Shown here one piece after another: positions 49,995 to 59,551 of a stretch of 64,000 bases of DNA. This stretch comes from JALZKA01 sp033856515 (GTDB lineage: Bacteria > Actinomycetota > Thermoleophilia > Solirubrobacterales > 70-9): NCBI GenBank assembly GCA_033856515.1, contig JAWVEY010000034.1:339853-403852 (forward strand), in the 5' to 3' direction. The translations under genes and the position numbers were made by a program. Each line of letters begins with the position of its first letter. The stretch's first letter is position 1. The notes beneath the pieces were generated by a model. That model did no database searches and was not told the DNA's origin. It saw only the letters and a list, made by a program, of their open reading frames with translations.

Positions 49995-51167
49995 TTAGCC
50001 CACGCCCCCGGAGTAAGGAAATTCAGGGGCGGGCTTCAGGCTTTGATCGAATCGCGCCCGGAGCGCGGCGTCGGTCACCGCGTAGCCCCAATTGATCAGC
50101 TGCTCTTGCTTGTCGCCTGCTAGAGCCTCAAGCCTCGTCGGCTCCTCGGCCAGAACCTTCGTCCTCTCGTCTGGACACGGCAGAGCGCCTGGAGTCGCGT
50201 ACTCGCCGATCGAAGACCAAGTGCTCCAGTAAGCACCTTGACGTCGGCCGACAGCAAAGGCGTCCATCAGCTGGCGCTTGCGCAGCTGGCGCACCTGGTT
50301 GTCGATCACCTTCATCACGCGGATTGCCTGGCGGGGCCAGTCGGAGGGCGGGTCAGGACCGGTGGCCATCCGTCCGCCGCCGTCCGACACGAACACGGTG
50401 CGGCAGCGCTTCCAGACCGTCTCAAGCCCGAGATTGTCGTAGACGCCTCCGTCGGAAAGAACGACCCGTCCCCGATACTTGGCCTGGTCGAGGTCGTTGC
50501 CCTCGACCGTCTCCCAGGCCGCGTCTTCGAGTTCTAGGATGAAGGGGGAGAGCACCGGTGGAAACGCGGCCGAGGCCGCCACCGCCTCGGCCAGCCCGAC
50601 CTCTGGACTACGGATCGTCCCAACCCTGTAGTCGGCCATGTAGGGCTTTGAGAAGCGCCAGAGGACGCCCGACCCCAGGTTGGTGGCGTTGAAGACGAAG
50701 CGCGGATTGTCAGGCAAGCCCTGGAGAGTCAGGTCCTCAAGGAGGTGCTCGCGTAGCGATCGCGCCACTCGCTCGCCAATCGAGTCGCGCGTGAGGATGC
50801 CCAGCGCGATCGCGCTCTCATCGATCGTCCGCGAGGCGAGCGCACGCATTGGCTCGACCACCTCGCTCACGAAGGTCGCGACGGAGTCTTTTTCGCCGAG
50901 CCGGCCCCAGGCCTTGGCCAGCGCCCCAGCAGTTATCGAGCCTCCGGAGACGCTTGAGATGCGATCAATTCGCCCGAGCAGGCCGGTCTCAGTCAGTCGC
51001 CACAGCGCCCCGAGATGGAAGAGCATCGCTCGATATCCGCCTCCTGAGAAGCAGAGGCCGATCCCGTCCTGCGGGTCTGAACGATCATCCGTGGGGATGA
51101 ATCGGACCGGCTCGTCGATGGCCGCAAGCTCTTGGGCGGGACGGGGCGCCTCAGGGATCGCCGTCAC
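49995..51167 (-). CDS. Patatin-like phospholipase
   Basis: 390 residues with the full patatin dyad. The oxyanion loop is GLCFSGGGYRAMLFHLGALW (G42-R46), the nucleophile Ser74 lies in SSVSGGS, and Asp239 in VVLSDGGVYDNLGLE. SAAFPPVLSPF is the conserved connecting block. Such enzymes release fatty acids from membrane lipids. In bacteria they serve as secreted virulence factors or as suicidal membrane effectors in CBASS and similar systems. No signal peptide is visible and no CD-NTase is near. The gene starts within the end of a membrane-protein gene (4-base overlap), which suggests that gene regulates or tethers it. Confidence 0.85.
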   Translation of the reverse strand: MTAIPEAPRPAQELAAIDEPVRFIPTDDRSDPQDGIGLCFSGGGYRAMLFHLGALWRLTETGLLGRIDRISSVSGGSITAGALAKAWGRLGEKDSVATFVSEVVEPMRALASRTIDESAIALGILTRDSIGERVARSLREHLLEDLTLQGLPDNPRFVFNATNLGSGVLWRFSKPYMADYRVGTIRSPEVGLAEAVAASAAFPPVLSPFILELEDAAWETVEGNDLDQAKYRGRVVLSDGGVYDNLGLETVWKRCRTVFVSDGGGRMATGPDPPSDWPRQAIRVMKVIDNQVRQLRKRQLMDAFAVGRRQGAYWSTWSSIGEYATPGALPCPDERTKVLAEEPTRLEALAGDKQEQLINWGYAVTDAALRARFDQSLKPAPEFPYSGGVG

Positions 51168-52069
51168 TCCGGCATCGCCTCCAGGAGGCTGGCCAGCTTG
51201 ACCACCGGTGGCTCCTTGCTCGTATCCGTCTTTGAGTGATCCGGGATGACGACGATGTAGCCATCCTCGTCATCAGCCTTACGCTTCTTGAGGCGATCGA
51301 GCACAGGACCGAGAATGCTGGAACGCTGATCGGTCGCGAACACCGGCACCACTCTGATCAACTCGCCATCGCCGTCGCCCTCTCGCGATGAGAGCCAGTC
51401 GCGGCGCGTCTTGAGCTTCTCGGCCGCCTCAACGTCCCATCCGTCTGACTCAAGTTCCTTTCGCACCATGTTGGCGAAGACCGAGGCCCGAATGCCCGCG
51501 ACTAAATCGTTCGCGGAGGAGAGCAGCGCCTTGACGTCCTCGCTTCCAGCGCGCTTCAAATCTTGATCGGTCCAGGTCATGATGTGAGTGGCCGTCCGGG
51601 CCTGCTCGCGGCTGAGGAGTTTGTCGTGCTTGAGGCTCCCGACGTTGACGAAGTTGGACTCACCGCTGATCTGCTCGTCGCCGACCTTTCCCAGCAAGTG
51701 TTTGGCGATGTAGGCCAGCTTGTATTCGAGCTTTATCCGTAGGCCGACCAGGGTGTCCTCGAAGTCTCCTTCGTCGTCTTCAGTGCCAACGCTTTGAGCG
51801 GCGGCCTCCTTGGCCTCTGCGGCGCTGAATTTGAAAGGCCCAGCCTCCGCCAGACGTCCCACGAGGTCGCGAACATCCTGAGGCCGCACGGCTGCTAAGA
51901 GCGCCACGGCCATCACCAGGCCCAAGGCCACCAGGGCTTGATCTGGCTCCAAGTCTCCGAAGACGACTGCGATCCCAAGAGCTATGAGCGCGAGACTCAG
52001 GAGCAGTTGAAGGCAGGTCCACAGCCATCCGGTCGAGTGCGGTGGCTGCTGTTTTCGTTTCGTGCTCAC
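51164..52069 (-). CDS. Membrane-anchored protein coupled to the patatin gene
   Basis: 301 residues. Two closely spaced transmembrane helices lie at residues 14-35 and 43-60 (LLLSLALIALGIAVVFG, ALVALGLVMAVALLAAV). A cytoplasmic region of about 240 residues follows: a polar linker, a helical part (KLEYKLAYIAKHLLGKVGDE), and an alpha/beta C-terminal part (LIRVVPVFATDQRSSILGPV, DEDGYIVVIPDHSKTDTSKE). No catalytic motif is seen. The ATGA overlap with the phospholipase gene points to a shared complex, perhaps as sensor or membrane anchor. Confidence 0.7.
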   Translation of the reverse strand: MSTKRKQQPPHSTGWLWTCLQLLLSLALIALGIAVVFGDLEPDQALVALGLVMAVALLAAVRPQDVRDLVGRLAEAGPFKFSAAEAKEAAAQSVGTEDDEGDFEDTLVGLRIKLEYKLAYIAKHLLGKVGDEQISGESNFVNVGSLKHDKLLSREQARTATHIMTWTDQDLKRAGSEDVKALLSSANDLVAGIRASVFANMVRKELESDGWDVEAAEKLKTRRDWLSSREGDGDGELIRVVPVFATDQRSSILGPVLDRLKKRKADDEDGYIVVIPDHSKTDTSKEPPVVKLASLLEAMPE

Positions 52070-52325
52070 GCAGACACTCTAAGCACAAAATGCGGCAAGG
52101 CGGTCACGTTCACTCGGGGATGCACTGCTCCCCTGGTTAGGGGAATCGAGAGTTCGAAGCCCAAGGCTGCTCGGGCGATCTCGGCGGCTGAATTCTTAAG
52201 GTCCACAAGTCTCTATCTGAGGTGGGCGGATCCTAGGCCGCTCGTTAACTTAAGTCAAGTAACGAGAGGGACCGGAGTTAAATTCCGGCAATCTCGATAG
52301 CGTGCCCGACCGATGTCTGAAGCGC

Positions 52326-52511
52326 TCATCGCTTCAGTCGCCTCGCATCTCTCGAAGCTGAGCCCTGGAACCCGTCGCGGCGCTCGGTGGCGCGCCCAAT
52401 GGCGATGGTCGCGTTTTCGAGCACTCGCTGGTGAGCAGCGACTAGATCGTCGCGTCTCTCGGGAAACTCGTCGATCAGCTTCGCGAGCGTGACGCTTCGG
52501 CCGCGTCCCAT
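52326..52511 (-). CDS. Small hypothetical protein
   Basis: 61 residues (MGRGRSVTLAKLIDEFPERR, DDLVAAHQRVLENATIAIGR). It is helical and protein-like, unlike the Arg-rich competing frame over the same bases. The frame continues a few residues upstream (VKKSNG) without a better start, so the 5' end is uncertain. No ribosome site and no family recognised. Confidence 0.4.
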   Translation of the reverse strand: MGRGRSVTLAKLIDEFPERRDDLVAAHQRVLENATIAIGRATERRDGFQGSASRDARRLKR

Positions 52512-52593
52512 GCCGTTGGACTTCTTGACGAGCTAAGTTGGCGATCTCAGTGCCGCAAACAGCGGATTCGAGCAACCCTTGGTTGGAGGTCTC

Positions 52594-52622
52594 TTGACAA
52601 CCGAATCTTCGTTAGTTACGTT
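52594..52622 (+). promoter_or_regulatory. Sigma-70-type promoter of the second RHS gene
   Basis: TTGACA at 52594-52599 is a perfect -35 hexamer. After a 17-bp spacer TACGTT at 52617-52622 fits the actinobacterial -10 pattern TAnnnT. The start codon is 50 bp downstream. This is the best-matching promoter I could see in the window. Confidence 0.6.
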
Positions 52623-52671
52623 CTTCCTAGCTGGTCGAGTGCCAGTTTCTCAATAGGGGCAGGAAGGCACA

Positions 52672-55600
52672 GTGAGGAGACGCGTCGGTTCCGCGAGGTA
52701 TCGGATGAAGTTGACGAATGCGGGCAAGGACGACCGCCCTGCCTACGGCCCCAGAGGGGTGATCAGGCCGCTGGGAGTTGCTGTCATCGCAATCCTCGTC
52801 ACACTGGTCCCGGTTGACGTATCCAGCGCCACCGCGCTGCCCTCGACGATCTCATCCAATACCACCTTGACCTCGACTGGGAGCCCGTACACAGGTGGGA
52901 CGGTGACCGTAGCTTCTGGCGTGACGCTCACAGTCGATCCCGGCGTGACTGTCAAGGTGTCGACTCTGACCGTCAACGGCACGCTGGATGTCAATGGTAC
53001 GGGTGCGAATCCGGCCGTCTTTACCTCGTCGTCAAACAGTGCACCGGGACAGTGGAACGGGATCACGCTCACTAACTCGGGCTCTTCCAATCTCGACCAC
53101 GCCGAGGTCCGCTACGCGAAGACTGCCATTCAGGTCAGCGGTGCCTCGCCTTCGATCACGAACTCCTTCCTGCACGACAACTGGGCCGCGATCAAGTCCA
53201 CCTCCGCCAGCCCGCAGATAACCGACAACGAGGTCGCCGACAACCATGGCTCGTTCAAGACCATCGAGTTCACCGGTGGCGGCTCGCCTGTGATCGCTAA
53301 CAACGAGATCTCTGGGAACGGGGATTTCGGGCCCTCCTCGTCCTATGCGCTCAGCTACATCGCCTCAGGCACCCAGAGCGGCCAACCATCGATCCACGAC
53401 AACACGTTCTCTGACAACAACGCGAACCCGATCAGCGCTTCGACTGCGACCGCACCGATCGTGTTCCAGGCCCTCTCCGACAACACGATCACCGACAACA
53501 ACGGCGTGGCGATCGCTTACTCAGGAGACCGCGTGCCGCCCGACATCGACGAGAACACGGTCACGGGCAACTCCTCGAACACGGTCCGGGTCGGCGGCAC
53601 CTTGCGTGACTCGACCACCTGGGAAGACCGCGGCTTTCCCTTCTACCTGCCAAGCGAGGACCTGGCGGTTGCAAGCGGCACGACCTTGACCCTCGATCAA
53701 GGAATGAGCTTCCGCGGCCACGCCGCCACCTCCGCGGGCAGCCTGAATGTCAACGGGACCCTCATCACCACTGGAACAGCCGCCGATCCGATCGTCTTTA
53801 CCTCATCGAAGGACACAAGCGTCGGAGGAGCGATCTACGGCTCGGGATCCGGCGCTCCGGCCGCCGGGGACTGGGAAGGGATCACTCTCACCAACTCAGG
53901 CTCTTCAAGTCTTGGCCACGCCGAGATCCGCTATGCGAAGACAGGCGTGCAAGTCAGTGGCGGCTCGCCGTCGATCACGAGCTCCTTCCTGCATGACAAC
54001 TGGGCCGCGGTCAAGTCCACCGCTGCCAGTCCACAGATAACTGACAACGAGATCGCCGACAACCATGGCTCGTTCAAGACCATCGAGATCACTGGCGGGG
54101 GCTCGCCGCTCGTTGCCTACAACGAGATATCTGGGAACGGAGATTTCGGGCCCTCCTCTTCCTATGCGCTGAGCTACATCGCCTCTGGGACTCAAAGCGG
54201 CCAACCGTCGATCCATGACAACACATTTTCCGAGAACAACGCGAACGCGATCAGCGTTTCGACCTCGACCGCGCCAGTCCAGCTTCAAGCCCTATCCGAC
54301 AACACGATCACCGACAACAACGGCGTGGCGATCGCCTACTCAGGAGACCGCGTGCCGCCCGACATCGACGAGAATACGGTAACCGGCAACTCCTCGAACA
54401 CGGTCCGCGTCGGCGGCACTTTGCGCGACTCGACGACCTGGGAGGAACGCGACTTTCCTTTCTACCTACCGGGTAGCGAAGGTCTGACTGTGGCGAGCGG
54501 CACCACCCTGACCCTTGACCACGGGGTGAGCTTCCGCGGCCATGCCGCCACCTACGCGGGCAGCTTGAACGTCAAAGGGACGCTCCTCGCCAACGGAACC
54601 GCCGCCGACCCGATCGTGTTCACATCCTCGAAGGACGAGAGCGTCGGCGGGCCTATCTACGGCTCGGGCAATGGGGCGCTGGCCGCAGGCGATTGGAACG
54701 GGATTCTTTTCACGGCTAATTCGCAAGGAGGCTCTCTCGAGCATGTCTCGCTCCGGTATGCCAAGACTGGCGTCGGCATCACCTGTCCCTGTCCTACCCC
54801 TCCCGAGACTCGGCATAGCAAATTCGAAGACACCTGGACTGGGTTTCAGGTAGCAGGCAACCCTGGGGCTACTCCGAGCGGTCGCCCATTGGTGTCGGAC
54901 TCGACCTTTCGACGCAACAGCACTTACGCGATCGACAAGACTGTCGTGGGCGCGATCCCCACGCCCAGAAACAACTACGACGACTGCGAGTCGGGGCCGG
55001 GACCGGCAGGCTGCGGTGGCAAGACCCGGAACGTCGATCCGGTCCCGTGGGACACTGCCGGAGATCAGCCTTGTGCCGGTGGGAAGCACCAGTGTGGCTC
55101 AGGCATGGATCCAGTCTCGCTCGCCACCGGTGAGCTGACCTACTCTCACACGGACTTACAGCTGACCAATCGCGGTGCGATGCCGCTCGAGTTCACCCGG
55201 GCTTATTCGTCCGGCGACAGAACCGATAGCGGCCTGGGCGCGGGTTGGTCTCACAGCGGGTTCATGCGCGTGACCGAGCTTGAGGACGGCGACGTCAGAG
55301 TTCGGTACTTCGATGGTCGTCGCGTTACGTTCGACGAGACCGCCACCGGTTACGAAGCCCCGTCGGCGATTCACGACGTCCTGACCAAGCAAGCCGGCGG
55401 CGCCTTCAGGTTGAAGACGCTAGAGCGCAGCGTCTACGACTTCCGCGCCGATGGGCGCATCGACCTGATCACGGACGATCACGGCAACACGCTCGATTTC
55501 GCCTACAACTCAAGCGGGCGACTGAGTTCCGTATCTGACTCCTCCGGCCAGAGCCTCACCTTCACCTACAACGCGTCAAACCATCTGACAAGGGTGGCTG

Positions 55601-58600
55601 ACTCCGCGGGTCGCGAGACGAGTTTCAGCTACACGAACGCGAATGAGCTGGCCACGGTCACCGATGCCCTCGGCGAGGTCACGACCTATGGCTACACCGC
55701 CGACCATCAGCTGCACACGGTCGAGGACGGACGCGGCGTCACCTACCTGACGAATGCCTACGACTCGGCCGGTCGGGTCTCTGACCAGTGGGACGGGCTG
55801 GACAACCATTGGACGGTCGAGTACGACCCCAGCTCGACGACCGTCACCGACCCCGAGGGCGGCGAGACAACGACCACTTTCGACGCGCAGGGCCGCGTAG
55901 AGACAGAGACGGATCCGCTCGGGCGGCTCTCGACCTACTCTTACGACGGCGCGGGAAACATCGAATCGGTGACTCGGCCGGGTGGCGCCGTGTCCACGAT
56001 GGACTACGACTCCGACGGCAATCTGGTTGGTGCGACGTATCCAGAGGGCGGGACCACCACCTTCACGCACGACTCGCTCGACCGCCTGACGAGCCGGACG
56101 GACCCGCGCGGGAAGACCTGGACTTACGAGTGGTCGGCTGCCAACGATCTGGTCGAGATCACGGACCCCGATCTCGAAACGACGGAATTCGACTACGACT
56201 CGGCAGGGCGGCCGACATCGGTCACCGATGAGAACGGCCACCAGACGATCCTCGGCTATGACGCTCGTGGCAATTTGACCTCGCGCGAAGACCCTCTCGG
56301 TAACACCACGAGCTATGGATACGACGCTTATAACCAGCCAACCTCGACCACCGAACCCGGTAAGGCGCCGATGATGATGACGCGCAGTGCCCTCGGCGAC
56401 CTCCTCACGCAGACAACACCTGAGGGCCACACGACCGAGTACGGCTACGACGAGATCGGCAATCTGATTTCAGTCACGGATCCGGCCCTTGAGACTTGGA
56501 CCGTAGAGCGCAACGCTATGGAACGTCCGACGGCCTACGTCGATCCGCTAGGGAAGCGGACTGAAATCGCCTATGACGAGAACCTAAATCCCGTCTCCGT
56601 TACCGATCGGCGTGGCTTCGAGGCGACTTACGCCTACGACCTCTCCAACCAGTTGACCGAGGTCGACCGCCCTGCGACCGGAGACTGGCTGATCGGCTAC
56701 GACGCTCGCGGAAATCGCGATGAGGTCACTGACCCTCGTGGCAATACGACCACCTACGAGTTCGATCTCAACGATCGGATGACTGATTCGCACGAGCCGC
56801 TGGCTGTCGACACTTCCTATAGCTACGACGCCGACGGCAATCTCACCTCTTTCACTGATCCTCGCGGCAACACCACCTCGTTCGCTTACGACGATGTCGG
56901 CCGGATGACGCAGATGACCCAGCCGCAATCCAAGCTCACGAACTACTCCTACGACCCGGGTGGCAACTTGATTGAGCGCGCCACGGCCGTGGATACGCTC
57001 ACCTTCACCCATGACGACGCGGATCGTCTGATCGAGATTGCCGAGGGCACAAATGTCCTTCGCGCGTTCGCATACGACCCCGCCGGCAGGTTGACCGAGG
57101 CCACTGACGGGCAGCAGGACACGATCGAGCTTGACTACGACGATGACGACAATCTCGTGGCTCTAGACGATGGTCGCGGCCAGACCTCAGCTCGCACCTT
57201 CGACTCGCGCGGCAACCTGACCCAACAGGGCGATGGTCGCGGAACTATCTCGTACGTCTATGACGAGCTAAACCGAATGACGCAATTGACCGATCCTCAG
57301 AGTGAAGTGATCGACTTCGGCTACGACGAGGATGGCAACCTGACCGAGACCGTGCTACCGAACGGGGTGACGACGATGAACACCTGGGACGGCGCCGAAC
57401 GCATGGCGACGACCGAAGCGATCAAGGGAACGACCACCCTCCAGTCCTTTGACTATGTGTATGACGCGGCAGGCAACCGCACGAGCCAGGTCGACCGCAA
57501 CTCAGATGAGACCACTTACGAATATGACGCGCTCAATCGTTTGACCGAGTTCGATCCTCCGGCTGGCGCCGCTGTGTCCTACGCGTTCGATAAGGCGGGG
57601 AATCGCACTCAGGCGGGATCGACGACTTTCGCATATGACTCGCTGAATCAGCTCACATCGGACTCGACTGGCGCGACTTACGACTACGACGACGCTGGAC
57701 ATCTGACGGAGATCGACCACGGCTCTGAGGTCATCACGAACGATTTCGACGCCCTCGGTCAGCTGATCGGGGTCGCGAGGACCGGACACGCGACCGTTAC
57801 GTACTCATACGATGCGCTCGGGCGGCGCGCCGATCGCGCCGAGGGCACACAGACCGAAAGCGCTCACTACGGCGACACCAGTGATCTAGCGACAATTGAC
57901 ACTCAAGCGTCGACTGTCGACCGCTCGTATATCCAGGGAGCGAATGGCCTAGTCGAAGAACGCGCCCAGGCAGCAACGACATTTCCTCTGCCCGACGCAA
58001 TCGGCCACTTGCCCACAGATTCCGACGACACAGGGGCAGTAACTTCACGGCGGGAGTGGGATCCCTGGGGCGCGCAGATCTCGGGCCCCTCCGCCCCGAT
58101 GGGGTGGTTCGGGGCCTACCAGCGGCGCTACGACGCCGCGCTGGGCTTGACCCAAATGGGAGTTCGGACGTACTCAGCAGAGGCTGGCTCATTTGCAAGC
58201 GAGGACCCCTTGATCGGTTTCCAAGGTCTAAGCCAGACGATGAACCGCACCGCATACGCAGTCGGTAATCCGATCGCCCAGAGTGACTTGTCCGGCTACA
58301 GCATCCTCGGCGATCTCGAAGACATGGTTGGGTCGTCCCTCGACTTCTGGGATGACCATGGGCTGGGCGGCATTCCCGAGATTGCGACTGGACTTCCGGA
58401 CCAGATCAGCGCGGCCGGCAGCTGGTACGGCGATCGATATCAAGATCTCGAGAAGTTCCTTTCTAACTGGAGCTTTGAGGAATTGGCTGCGATGCTCATC
58501 ACTAATGGCGTCTTAGCCGAGATTTGCACCGGAAGCTCAGCCGCCGCGATCCCAGCGAAGTTCATTCCTCAACTGAGGGTGACCTGTATGGCCGCCGGAG

Positions 58601-58674
58601 GGGTTGCCGTCATCGGCGATGTTGGAGATGTGCTCGATGAGGACGGTGTTCCCGAAGTGCCATTTGGCCCATGA
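52672..58674 (+). CDS. Secreted beta-helix/RHS-repeat polymorphic toxin-like protein
   Basis: 2000 residues from GTG 52672, with AGGAAGG at 52661-52667. A signal peptide (GVAVIAILVTLVPVDVSSA) leads to a right-handed beta-helix (about 50-790) made of two near-identical 273-residue units and a partial third. A DUF6531-like entry follows (DPVSLATGELTYSHTDLQ, LEFTRAYSSGDRTD). YD repeats run from about 870 to 1770, then the RHS core near 1800-1880 (RRYDAALGLTQMGVRTYSAE, NRTAYAVGNPIAQSDLSGY). The last about 120 residues are a non-repeat tip with hydrophobic segments (VTCMAAGGVAVIGDVGDVLD). As in other RHS proteins the tip is the likely toxin. The next gene starts within its stop codon. Confidence 0.9.
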   Translation: MRRRVGSARYRMKLTNAGKDDRPAYGPRGVIRPLGVAVIAILVTLVPVDVSSATALPSTISSNTTLTSTGSPYTGGTVTVASGVTLTVDPGVTVKVSTLTVNGTLDVNGTGANPAVFTSSSNSAPGQWNGITLTNSGSSNLDHAEVRYAKTAIQVSGASPSITNSFLHDNWAAIKSTSASPQITDNEVADNHGSFKTIEFTGGGSPVIANNEISGNGDFGPSSSYALSYIASGTQSGQPSIHDNTFSDNNANPISASTATAPIVFQALSDNTITDNNGVAIAYSGDRVPPDIDENTVTGNSSNTVRVGGTLRDSTTWEDRGFPFYLPSEDLAVASGTTLTLDQGMSFRGHAATSAGSLNVNGTLITTGTAADPIVFTSSKDTSVGGAIYGSGSGAPAAGDWEGITLTNSGSSSLGHAEIRYAKTGVQVSGGSPSITSSFLHDNWAAVKSTAASPQITDNEIADNHGSFKTIEITGGGSPLVAYNEISGNGDFGPSSSYALSYIASGTQSGQPSIHDNTFSENNANAISVSTSTAPVQLQALSDNTITDNNGVAIAYSGDRVPPDIDENTVTGNSSNTVRVGGTLRDSTTWEERDFPFYLPGSEGLTVASGTTLTLDHGVSFRGHAATYAGSLNVKGTLLANGTAADPIVFTSSKDESVGGPIYGSGNGALAAGDWNGILFTANSQGGSLEHVSLRYAKTGVGITCPCPTPPETRHSKFEDTWTGFQVAGNPGATPSGRPLVSDSTFRRNSTYAIDKTVVGAIPTPRNNYDDCESGPGPAGCGGKTRNVDPVPWDTAGDQPCAGGKHQCGSGMDPVSLATGELTYSHTDLQLTNRGAMPLEFTRAYSSGDRTDSGLGAGWSHSGFMRVTELEDGDVRVRYFDGRRVTFDETATGYEAPSAIHDVLTKQAGGAFRLKTLERSVYDFRADGRIDLITDDHGNTLDFAYNSSGRLSSVSDSSGQSLTFTYNASNHLTRVADSAGRETSFSYTNANELATVTDALGEVTTYGYTADHQLHTVEDGRGVTYLTNAYDSAGRVSDQWDGLDNHWTVEYDPSSTTVTDPEGGETTTTFDAQGRVETETDPLGRLSTYSYDGAGNIESVTRPGGAVSTMDYDSDGNLVGATYPEGGTTTFTHDSLDRLTSRTDPRGKTWTYEWSAANDLVEITDPDLETTEFDYDSAGRPTSVTDENGHQTILGYDARGNLTSREDPLGNTTSYGYDAYNQPTSTTEPGKAPMMMTRSALGDLLTQTTPEGHTTEYGYDEIGNLISVTDPALETWTVERNAMERPTAYVDPLGKRTEIAYDENLNPVSVTDRRGFEATYAYDLSNQLTEVDRPATGDWLIGYDARGNRDEVTDPRGNTTTYEFDLNDRMTDSHEPLAVDTSYSYDADGNLTSFTDPRGNTTSFAYDDVGRMTQMTQPQSKLTNYSYDPGGNLIERATAVDTLTFTHDDADRLIEIAEGTNVLRAFAYDPAGRLTEATDGQQDTIELDYDDDDNLVALDDGRGQTSARTFDSRGNLTQQGDGRGTISYVYDELNRMTQLTDPQSEVIDFGYDEDGNLTETVLPNGVTTMNTWDGAERMATTEAIKGTTTLQSFDYVYDAAGNRTSQVDRNSDETTYEYDALNRLTEFDPPAGAAVSYAFDKAGNRTQAGSTTFAYDSLNQLTSDSTGATYDYDDAGHLTEIDHGSEVITNDFDALGQLIGVARTGHATVTYSYDALGRRADRAEGTQTESAHYGDTSDLATIDTQASTVDRSYIQGANGLVEERAQAATTFPLPDAIGHLPTDSDDTGAVTSRREWDPWGAQISGPSAPMGWFGAYQRRYDAALGLTQMGVRTYSAEAGSFASEDPLIGFQGLSQTMNRTAYAVGNPIAQSDLSGYSILGDLEDMVGSSLDFWDDHGLGGIPEIATGLPDQISAAGSWYGDRYQDLEKFLSNWSFEELAAMLITNGVLAEICTGSSAAAIPAKFIPQLRVTCMAAGGVAVIGDVGDVLDEDGVPEVPFGP
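53062..54699 (+). repeat. Tandem duplication of an 819-bp beta-helix unit
   Basis: Bases 53062-53880 and 53881-54699 are two copies of an 819-bp (273-codon) unit, in frame, and at least 85 percent alike by eye. Landmarks such as the SGDRVPPDIDENTVTGNSSN segment recur exactly. A partial third unit starts at about 54700 and then diverges into the RHS entry. The length keeps the beta-helix register. Confidence 0.8.
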
Positions 58675-58895
58675 ACCGCGAACCCCACTCACGGAAAGAC
58701 GAAATGGACACCACGCGCAGGTTGATGGTGCTCGCAATGTTGCTAGGTGTAATCGCCTCGCTTTTCATTTACGACCCTTCGACTACGAACGCCATCCTCG
58801 TTGTGCTGCTCTTCGCGGCGATCATTTTCGGCTGGAACGTTTACGCTCGCTGGAGGTCGCGCGCCGCGCTGAGGCGCAGTGAACCTTCCGACTGA
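58671..58895 (+). CDS. Small two-span membrane protein, candidate immunity protein
   Basis: 74 residues whose ATG overlaps the RHS stop (ATGA, 58671-58674). After a polar N-terminus (NREPHSRKDEMDTTRR) there are two hydrophobic helices (LMVLAMLLGVIASLFIY, AILVVLLFAAIIFGWNV) and a basic tail. The position directly behind the toxin tip, the coupling and the membrane location fit an immunity role against a membrane-active toxin. The inference is from context. It matches the arrangement after the first RHS gene, though the two candidates share no obvious sequence. Confidence 0.6.
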   Translation: MNREPHSRKDEMDTTRRLMVLAMLLGVIASLFIYDPSTTNAILVVLLFAAIIFGWNVYARWRSRAALRRSEPSD

Positions 58896-59038
58896 GGGTC
58901 ATGGTTCCGGACCACGACACAAGCGCATTTAACATCTCATCGAGTTAAGCGGCTGATTCAAGCGTGGAACGAGCGGAATATTCGAGTTAGTGAATTTCGA
59001 GCTCAACGGATGGCTTAGGCAAGCCAAAAACAACCTGA

Positions 59039-59482
59039 AATCGAGGCCCGAGGACGAAGCCGTACGGCGAGGCAGGCTGGCACCCGGACGACTGGGAGTC
59101 CTTCCAGGTGAAGATCACTCCCGACGGCGTGGTGGAGCGGGCGAGCTCACACCATGGCTACAACGGCGACACGAACGATCCGATCAACGACACCGGATGG
59201 TTCGGTGGCAAGTCGGCGTGGTCACCCGCAACCGGCCGCTACGCGATCTCGTCGGGCAGCCACGCCGGGCGCGTGGGGACACCGCCCTCCGAGAAGAACA
59301 TCCGGCGCCCAAGCTCGATCTCGCGGCTCCCCTTCCGACTGTCGCGCGCGAAGGACGTGCGCGTGATTCCGCTCGAGACCATGCGCGACGAGTGGGGCGA
59401 CTACGTTGGAAGCACGGAGCACCTGCCGGCCTGGCTCAAGGACGTGTATCTCGATCCGGAGGCGACGGGCACGTCGGGCTAG
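59039..59482 (+). pseudogene. 5'-truncated fragment of a secreted-type protein
   Basis: After an in-frame TGA (59036-59038) the strand reads YGEAGWHPDDWESFQVKITP, then RASSHHGYNGDTNDPINDTG and YAISSGSHAGRVG, ending DPEATGTSG at 59482. The WHPDDWESFQVxI...DG...SSHxGY pattern looks like the later part of a larger domain from secreted actinobacterial proteins. There is no start or signal peptide. It marks the junction between the accessory part and the more chromosomal right end. Confidence 0.5.
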
Positions 59483-59551
59483 GGCTGCCGGCCGGCATGT
59501 CGGTCATGAATAGCGCGCTCTTGACCGATAGGACCTCTAGGAGTGTGCAAT

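Noticed and set aside
50680..51201. 173-residue plus-strand ORF opposite the patatin gene
   Set aside because: Ser/Arg/Pro-rich shadow. The minus strand carries all patatin motifs.
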